Positions 57,264 to 64,000 of a DNA stretch of 64,000 bases are shown piece after piece. The DNA lies in contig CP099842.1 in the NCBI GenBank assembly GCA_030062745.1, positions 620,001 through 684,000 of the forward strand, written 5' to 3'. The stretch comes from Capitulum mitella (Eukaryota; Arthropoda; Thecostraca; Pollicipedomorpha; Pollicipedidae). Under the pieces are notes generated by a model. The model saw nothing but the letters and a program-made list of their open reading frames with translations, had not been told where the DNA came from and searched no databases. A program made the position numbers and the translations under genes. The first letter of the stretch is position 1. Each line of letters begins with the position of its first letter.

Positions 57264-58080
57264 TAGATGAACGAGTCATAGCAGCAGGTGGTAAAAGTTG
57301 GACCCTTGCCAAGATCCGAACCTATGACTCCAAGTATTTGCCGACGTAAAGTGATTTGGTCTATGGCATTTTCCTTGTAAAATACGTCATGGATGCCAAC
57401 AACGACCTTTCTCATCGAGAAAGTTGACCTGAGAAAAATTTGATGTTCGCTTTCTATTCAGCTATCTTCAGATAATGGAGACTTTTAAGCCAAAAGGATG
57501 CCAGCATGTCCCTGTGCTTATGTCCTGTGCCATATGCCATATGCCAGCATGTCCTGTGATAAACCGCTTGTGCTCTACAAAGCTTTGATTTTTTAGGACC
57601 GAATCTTTGACGATAGGTCTTCTAAGACTTCAAATAATGAGAAATCACCTTTGCGCAAAATGTTCGGGAATTTATTTTTTTAGGGGGGGGGGACGGGGTC
57701 GGTCTTCTGTGTACACATTACCAAAGGGACTACACATCACTGAGTATCCACTGAATACGGTCCAGTCATAAAGTCGCAAATCGTTGTGTGCCTAATCAAC
57801 ATTCGCGGTGCTGGACCACCCACAAAAATTGCAGACTACACCCATGGCTGTGGTGACGCATGCATCTCACCTCATCTTATCATAATCATATCGTCATCTC
57901 ATCTAATTCCATTAGCTCGTGGTAAACGGCCTTGCCTGCTGGTAAAAATAGTGCCTTCCTTCGTTTTTAAAGGCTTGCCTGCCCAAAGGCCACCTGCAGG
58001 GGTAAGTGGTCGTCACCTCCGATATAAGTCTTAGCTCTGCAGAACTACCTCAGGCGGAGCCGATGTAACTTGGCCGGAGC
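57264..58080. other. no gene; G-tract at about 57683-57692
   Basis: Short local duplications (CATATGCCATATGCCAGCATGTCC near 57529-57552, quoted as CATATGCCATATGCCAGC) and a run of G. No coding signal. Confidence 0.35.
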
Positions 58081-58353
58081 CGAGGCAACTCGGCCGATTC
58101 ATCATGGCGGCGCCCATCTGGCTGTTCTGTACGGTTAGGCACACGAGCGAGAGGAGGTCTCCCCTACCCACGGCAAACTGTCATCTGCCGAAACGAAATG
58201 AAATTTGTTTTGTTTCTGTATATCTTAAGAGTCGGAAGACGGACTCCCGCTATTCGTAATAAATTATTTTAGCTTATTACCAAACACTTCCAGTACATTC
58301 TCGGTCTGACATATGTGCCGACGTATGCCGTGCACTTAAATGCATATGACTGC

Positions 58354-58354
<1 letters not shown>
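58081..58354 (+). promoter_or_regulatory. possible promoter with ATGGCGGCG core
   Basis: GATTCATCATGGCGGCGCCC near 58098 resembles the ATGGCGGC core seen at some start sites (a YY1-like motif) and opens a short frame, MAAPIWLFCTV. GGCCGGAGCCGA-like words repeat upstream. There is no downstream exon or strong donor to prove a gene. Confidence 0.2.
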
Positions 58355-58391
<37 letters not shown>

Positions 58392-58404
58392 ATCGATGCA
58401 TATA

Positions 58405-58450
<46 letters not shown>
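58355..58450. repeat. (TA)n microsatellite with ATCGAT interruptions
   Basis: TA runs at about 58356-58386 and 58416-58445, separated by TCGATATCGATGCATATATA. The long frame starting at 58340 is an artefact of this tract running into GC-rich sequence. Confidence 0.95.
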
Positions 58451-58455
<5 letters not shown>

Positions 58456-58549
58456 CGATAAATATCGATACCATGCTTGTTTCCATGTTATGTTACTTTT
58501 ATTAATCACTGGTTATCCTCGGTTTTCGTCTCTTGAGATAACACTCGCC

Positions 58550-59160
58550 CATTCGTCGGCGCTGCGATCTGTCCGCGCTCAGGACGGAAAGACAAGCCTG
58601 GGTTCGTGTTCAGCGACCGATGCTCAACAGTGGCCCAAATATCTAGCAACATCGCCTTCCCTCTCCCCTTCAGCAGGAAAAAAACTCATGCACTCACAGG
58701 CAAATGACACTCGAAATGAAACGTTCAGTACTGGAACATGCGGAGCGTACGCAGCACGGCTGCGGCGTCGTCGGTCTAAGCGATTTTGGGGATATGGGGA
58801 ATTACAATGCAGTCGTCGTTCCCCTCTTGTCGTCCTGCTCGCCGGCCCGCCGCTGCGTAAGTGGCCGCGCACGTGGAAGCCGCTGCGCGTGCTGTCGCTG
58901 TGGTGGCCGGTGTCCGCCGAGAGGCTCGCTTTGGTTGAAATACCCTCCGACCCGCCGACCGCATACGAAACCTATGTACAAATTCCTGATGCGGTCAATT
59001 CTGTTCGTCCATATAGGCAGTGAGTGACGCGGGGTGAGGCGGAAAAAGGCGTGAGAAGGAAGGAGGCATTCTGGTGGATGACTTTGTAACGGCGGTATCC
59101 GGGGTCTTTTGCTCATCTCCCCCCCCCCCTCTCTTGGCTACCTAGATCGCCTCACTTAGC
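58550..59160 (+). promoter_or_regulatory. CpG-rich region with a strong splice donor
   Basis: GC and CG content rise markedly from about 58550. A consensus-like donor CTGC-GTAAGTGG lies at about 58855. A frame starting at 58704 is open up to it (MTLEMKRSVLEHAERTQHGC onward). This could be a first exon of an unknown gene, but there is no homology or acceptor to test against. Confidence 0.25.
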
Positions 59161-59553
59161 TCCGAAAGCCATGTTCAGTCGTGAAGAAGACAAGGTGTTT
59201 AAGTCATTTTAGTTAAGTTTGGGGCGGCACAGGCTGCGTGCTGGTTTGTTTTAAAAGGACCTAATTTTTAATGCTCCGCAACAAATGCAAAGCGGTGTGG
59301 TTCACGTTGGCTTATCCTCCACTGGTCCTTAATTGCCCTTCCCAATTCCACCTGCATGCCCTTCGCTGGAGACGAAATTCACTCACTGCCCTCTCCCCTT
59401 TGATCTCTCTCCCGGAGTTCCAGGGGCGTGCCTTGTGAATATCCGTTGCAAACGTCTGCGGCTGAGACTGTTTCGTCCGTAGCCGAAATTTTTCTGCCGT
59501 CAAATTTATCTCAGCCCAGCGAGCATTTTCACCTGGCCAAATAATCCAGCATC

Positions 59554-59763
59554 ATGTCAGTGGCTGGCGGGGTCCCCCCGGGCTACCGGGGAGCCCGGCA
59601 CCCTTACGGCTACTCGCCCGTGATTCCTTTTCTGAGCGGCGGTGGTGTCGGCCAGCTCAGTGCTTATCCCGTGGCGTTTGACTACAGATCACCGCGGCCG
59701 GAGCCTTTTTCGACATGCCAACCTACGTCCCGGCTTACAGTCGTCCACGGTTCCTTCGCCCAG
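59554..59763 (+). CDS. candidate first exon of an unrecognised gene
   Basis: A frame starts at ATG 59554 (context CAGCATC-ATG, residues MSVAGGVPPGYRGARHPYGY, then SPVIPFLSGGGVGQLSAYPV). It is open to a CAG-GTCTGG donor candidate after 59763, giving 70 residues in phase 0. GC content falls after about 59780, as expected at an exon or CpG-rich promoter boundary. The N-terminus is rich in Gly, Pro, Tyr and Arg and looks disordered. Beyond the donor the frame stays open to 60147, but its residues look random. I do not recognise the protein. It could equally be a chance frame in CpG-rich sequence. Confidence 0.3.
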
Positions 59764-61359
59764 GTCTGGACGACGCTGTGGCGCTTCTTGTCATTCGTGA
59801 TTCAAGTTGTTGTTTCCGACTGCATATGCCGTATGAATTGGCCTTCTGCTCTGAATCGAAAATGGAAATTTCTTTTGTCACTCACCACCGGTTGCTATCG
59901 AGCCACTTCGCTTGAGAGCGAGGCAACAAGTCCCAGCTTCATTGCCCGTGAGGTTCGTATATTTTATGGTACCGACATCAGCGTACCCGATGCTGTCAGT
60001 ACTAGAAATCGGTCGCTGCTCGGCCTGGGCGGCAGCACCCGCTCGGACCCATCCCTGCCGACCGCGACAGGGGCGGCGGCAGGTCGCATCCGCGCGTCAG
60101 ACGCGCCCCGCGGCTCAGCGTGTGGCGCCCTCCGCCTCCGCGCTTGACAGGCCGCGTTTCGGGCGGCAATGGGGATGTCTGTGTCATCCCCACCCCCTCG
60201 GCAGCATCCCGGCCGGCCGACGACAGGCCGGCGGCTGGTGAAATCCAGTGAGACCCTTTGAGACGGGGTCTGGCCTGGTGACTGCGGCCAGAGCTGACGC
60301 TACCGGCGGCCGGTCTTATGTCTGGTCGACCACCGACCCGCTGGCCGGGCCCGCTGCGTGTGCACAAAACAGTCACCTTTGCTCCGGCGAACGCCACGTG
60401 CTAAGTTCGGGCCTTACGGACCGGGTACAACATTCCGCCACATTGAATCGTGAGGCCGCGTCTGATTACATCTGACAGAAATTCCTGATCGCGAATAACT
60501 CTTTAACTTCGTTCGGTGGCATTTTTATGGCGCGCTTACGAGCCGACCGCTCACGAACTGGCTCTACCTTTCCGGCAAAACGGTAACCGATCCCGCAGGG
60601 CCCTTTCATCAATACACGCATGCGTCTAAGGGCAACATTATCCGCTGAAAACCTCTAATGCCACACTTTATCGGCCCATCGGTCTGTAGGCAATACGGGC
60701 CGGACTGGAGTTTTGCGGACTGTTCCATGTACCGACGCACGCCTGTAGCAGACGAGCGCCAGTACAGAGCGCGCCTAACCGGACACCCACAGGTAAGCCG
60801 CGGTAGGATGATTCTGAACCTGAATTTTCCATTCGTGAGATCTTCATCTGGTACAAAGTTGGATCTGCACGCCTCGGACGGTCCACCGGCCTAGGGTGGG
60901 TATGACAGGGCGACACATTAACATCAGTTTCCGTCGTTTCGCTCGACCGCTTAGGTCCCCTGAGCAAATGACTTGTCCAAGGAGCGCCTTGTATTTGCCG
61001 GTCACTACACACGAGTCACATATCCGCAAATACCTGTACCTTGGCCGCTGGCGGCTACCGTAGCTAAGAAAAAATACTTTACCCCTTCCCCCTTTCCTTA
61101 GCCCCAGAGAACGTTACATATCGGTCGAGGGAACGTCCCTCACGCCGGATATGAGAGAGGGACAGGGCCACATCTCCCGCCGAACCACTCACTTTTCCCC
61201 CATGTCCGCAGCACTCCTCCCTGTCTGCCGTCGGAGCGTGTCCTAACATCGACCATTGTGGGCACAAGGTTGTTGCGCCGAATCGGCATGAATGAATGCT
61301 GCTGTGACTTCTACTTTTGTGAATGGGGTCCTGGCAAAACCGCGACTGATAAGAGGCCA
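59764..61359. other. GC-rich flank, no further gene recognised
   Basis: About 60000-60420 is very GC-rich with CCGGCCGG-type words and open frames on both strands, none with a domain. 60480-61350 has ordinary composition and chance frames. Confidence 0.3.
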
Positions 61360-63640
61360 GAGTTCGTAAGGACTCTGTCACGAGCACTCGATCATTACGC
61401 CCGCTTCAGGGGCGTCGAACTCCGAAACCCGACAGCGCCACCTATATCGGATTCTATTCGTAACCTCATCGTCCACAGCACTGCGGCGCTGCCTACTCAC
61501 GGCCACGACTTCCGACGAATGTCGTGGCGGGATAAAGGCAGTGTGATCCCATATCCGATCAAAGTGAATGCAGGATATCGCGAAAAGGCTCAATTCACAC
61601 GGACCGTGCTCTGGCGCAGTATGAGACAATGAGAGAAGAGACATTGGCGGCAAAAAAACAAACCGTAGTGTGACTGCATCCGTCAGCCCTGAAAATAAGT
61701 ACTTCTTTCTTTAAACGTCGGACCGAGTATGGCTGCGGACGTGGCTGGCTGCGGCGACGCTCCTAAGTGCCTGTCGGCGCCTACGCTTTTACCGTTGAAC
61801 CTACCTGTTTTGAGTTCCGTCGTAGCACTTGTTTTAGCACGACGAATACGTCCGCTTGTGGCCTTGACGGACTGAACATCAGGACGTTTAAAATACCTTT
61901 TGACTTTATCGGCACGATCCTCCTGGATGTCGTTAATGCCTGTCTCAGTCTCAACGACATTTCACTTGCGTGGAAGCACGCAGTGGTTCACCCCATCTTT
62001 AAGTTAAGTAATTCGGACAACCCTACGAACTATCGAACCCCACGAACCCTACGAACAACCCACTTCTGTCTTTCCTGTCATCGTTAAAATCGTGGAGAAG
62101 GTTATTCAGCGACAGCTCCACTCCTGTCTGTCCAGGAATTACCTTCTTGTTCCTACCCAACAGGGTTTCAAACCCCGACATTCCACTGAAATCGCTCTCT
62201 TAGAAGTATCAACCGGATTCTGGTTGTCATGGGCGAGTAAAAAATGATTTTATCTGATTGACCTCAGTGAATAATTTGACGTCATTGATCACTCAAAGTG
62301 CTTAAAAGCTGCAGCTCCACTGCGTCGATACAGTGTGGTTTTAAAACTACCTGTCTGGTCATACTCATAACGTCAGTTTCTCCTCGTCACTTACCAGCCA
62401 GATTTCGGCCCCACGTCCCACCAATCAGAAATCTTCCAGGGGTCCTCTTTAGGGTCTTTGCTCTTCATCTTGTTTGTGGTGATCTAAGCCTGCATACCTC
62501 CGGCGCCTTTGTCGTAAAATACGCGAAGGCAATCAGGTGCTGGTATCTGGCCCAAAATCTGTTATGCCGCCTTTATCATTGTCAAGATGGAAATGTCTCT
62601 AGCTTCAATGGATGCATACTTCCCCTCGTGTAAACTTAAATAAACGGAACTAAATGCGAGCTTCTTACGCCGGGTACACGCCAAAACTGAAGCAGCCTCC
62701 CTTCCTTCTTGTTTCTGTGTTTCTTTTCGGTGTTTGTTTCTTCTATCTTCTATCTTCTTCTTTTTCTTTGTTTCTTCGGTGTTTCTTTTATCACACATTT
62801 TACCAAAGTAAAAAATATTGGACTAACTTTCGATCAGCTTCTGTCTCGGGACACTCACATAACTAACTATTCTCGGAAGTGCTACGGGTTTCTCACCGAC
62901 GTCTTTCACCTCGGCTTTTACGTTTCCTATAGCACTCTCCATATCATCGTGTCTGCTTTGGTGTTTCATTTGTCTGATATTGCCTGACCGTTTATGATAA
63001 CGGTTCTGCCAAAAGTCTGTCTGTTCATCACAAGATTTGGAATTTTACCTCCCAGGCTACCTCTCAAAAGAAACAAATTCCAACGTATATGCACTGGACG
63101 TGCGAGAGACTTTGAATTGGCTGGATGCACGGGACATGGTACATTTTCATACACTTGCGCTGCTGCACAAGATCCGTCGCCATTGCGTGCCACAGTCGCC
63201 GGCTTCGTATGTTGGCAAAAATAGGGATCATCCTGGCCATCTGAAGAGCACCGGGCGGAATGAAGTGCTAAGCATACGTGACATCTGTGGCTCCGCCTCC
63301 GGCAAAAGACAGTTTTTTTATTGTGCAACAATTCGTTATAACTGCCTACCACCAGAGCATCGCGATATGTCCGTCTCCGTCTGAAGTCGCTCTTTAAAAA
63401 GATGCCTGGCAGACACCTTCTGAATCTGCGTCATGGCGACGACCAGTGACCTCCCAACGAGTTTTGAAACCATGACTGCTGCTATTCTGACCTCGCGCTT
63501 GGGTGAAGTATGTGTTTGTACGCATTGTTTTCAAGCCTTGTTTTTACGCCACAGATATTTGACCCGGGATCAAGAAGGACCCCATTGACTCCGCTCATGA
63601 CGTGCCGAGAATGCCATGGAATACAGCAAATAAATAAATA
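61360..63640 (+). mobile_element. second CR1-like non-LTR retrotransposon, inactive
   Basis: 61440-61630 gives the linker between endonuclease and RT (PPISDSIRNLIVHSTAALPT, then VLWRSMRQ). RT blocks follow: NTSACGLDGLNIRTFK (about 61830), ISLAWKHAVVHPIFKLSN (about 61965), VIVKIVEKVIQRQLHSCL and TQQGFKPRHSTEIALLEV (about 62080-62210). GVLFRVFALHLV-like remains lie near 62440, and the YADD position reads KYAKA (about 62512), so the catalytic aspartates are gone. The C-terminal region (LNWLDARDMVHFHTLALLHK near 63110 and YNCLPPEHRDMSVSV near 63340) is characteristic of CR1-like ORF2 ends. A 3' tail GCAAATAAATAAATAAG ends at about 63640. There is a C/T-rich insertion at about 62690-62800. Multiple stops and shifts. 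Confidence 0.8.
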
Positions 63641-64000
63641 AGTGCCAAATCATGGGAAGACATTCACTTAGATTATTGTGAACCAGTGGGCAGATAGATG
63701 TTTTTGGTTTTCACTGACAGACGTTCAAGGTAGATCGCTATCTATCCCTCAAAACAATTATCATCTGAGGCGACCATCAAGCCTTTACGCAGGTCGCTTG
63801 CTTCATAGGGTCTTCCTGAGGCTATCGTATCGGACAACAACCGGTGCTTTACGTCAGAGGCGTTTAAAGAGTTCTGTAGGTTGAACGCCATTACGCACCC
63901 GAAGACACTGACATACTCCCCAAAGTCAAACGGTTAGGCGGAGCGGGCTGCTCAGGGGCTTAAATCGGCTTTCAGAAAACGGAGCACGGGCGGTGTGGCT
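63641..64000. other. no gene recognised
   Basis: Sequence beyond the CR1-like tail. The frame at 63678-63884 has no recognisable domain. Confidence 0.35.

Overview
This is eukaryotic DNA, most likely from an arthropod. A chelicerate such as a tick is my best guess, but it is inferred only from gene and transposon style. Coding density is very low. The one clear gene type has an intron and a two-codon first exon (ATG AAG, then GTGAGA), as in many arthropod cuticle and secreted-protein genes. Most of the window is transposon remnants, dispersed repeats, microsatellites and G-tracts. I saw no bacterial, organellar or tRNA/rRNA gene.

Host genes. A family of secreted glycine-rich structural proteins is present as an intact gene on + (exons 34419-34424 and 36391-36831, 148 aa), a shorter gene on - (exon 1 at 9380-9375, exon 2 at 4529-4341, 64 aa), a broken exon 2 on - (9870-10164) and an orphan promoter plus exon 1 on + (52509-52786). 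The copies share promoter, exon 1 and intron blocks, so they arose by segmental duplication, one of them inverted. A GC-rich stretch (58.5-60.5 kb) may hold the first exon of an unrecognised gene. Two decayed reading frames (15.6-16.05 kb and 56.6-57.26 kb) belong to one uncharacterised repeated protein family.

Mobile DNA. Retroelements: a Ty3/gypsy integrase remnant (2.4-3.9 kb, -), a CR1/Jockey-like element (41.47-44.44 kb, +), an L1-like remnant (54.4-56.05 kb, +) and a second CR1-like element (61.36-63.64 kb, +). DNA elements: a Tc1/mariner-type transposase relic (37.75-38.84 kb), a candidate 1.4 kb hAT-like element full of ATCGAT (5.38-6.78 kb), and a set of about 1.2-1.3 kb elements that start and end with TTAA and short inverted repeats of the TTAACCC type. 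These last lie at 0.69-1.91, 11.10-14.98 (nested), 19.38-20.60, 21.56-22.87, 26.62-27.88, 48.46-49.68 and 53.82-54.18 kb. They resemble non-autonomous piggyBac-type elements, carry G-tract/C-tract hairpins just inside their ends, and are rich in AGGTCA half-sites, including a perfect DR1 and several TCAAGGTCA sites.

Layout: 0-4 kb TTAA element and gypsy relic; 4.2-10.2 kb inverted glycine-rich gene and pseudogene; 11-23 kb TTAA-element nest and relatives; 23-33 kb mainly unassigned sequence with repeats; 34-37 kb intact glycine-rich gene; 37.7-44.4 kb mariner relic, minisatellite and CR1-like element; 44-52 kb repeats; 52.5-54.3 kb orphan glycine-rich promoter; 54.4-57.3 kb L1-like and unknown-family relics; 58-60.5 kb GC-rich region; 61.4-63.6 kb CR1-like element. 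All homology calls are from reading the sequence by eye; no search or alignment program was run.
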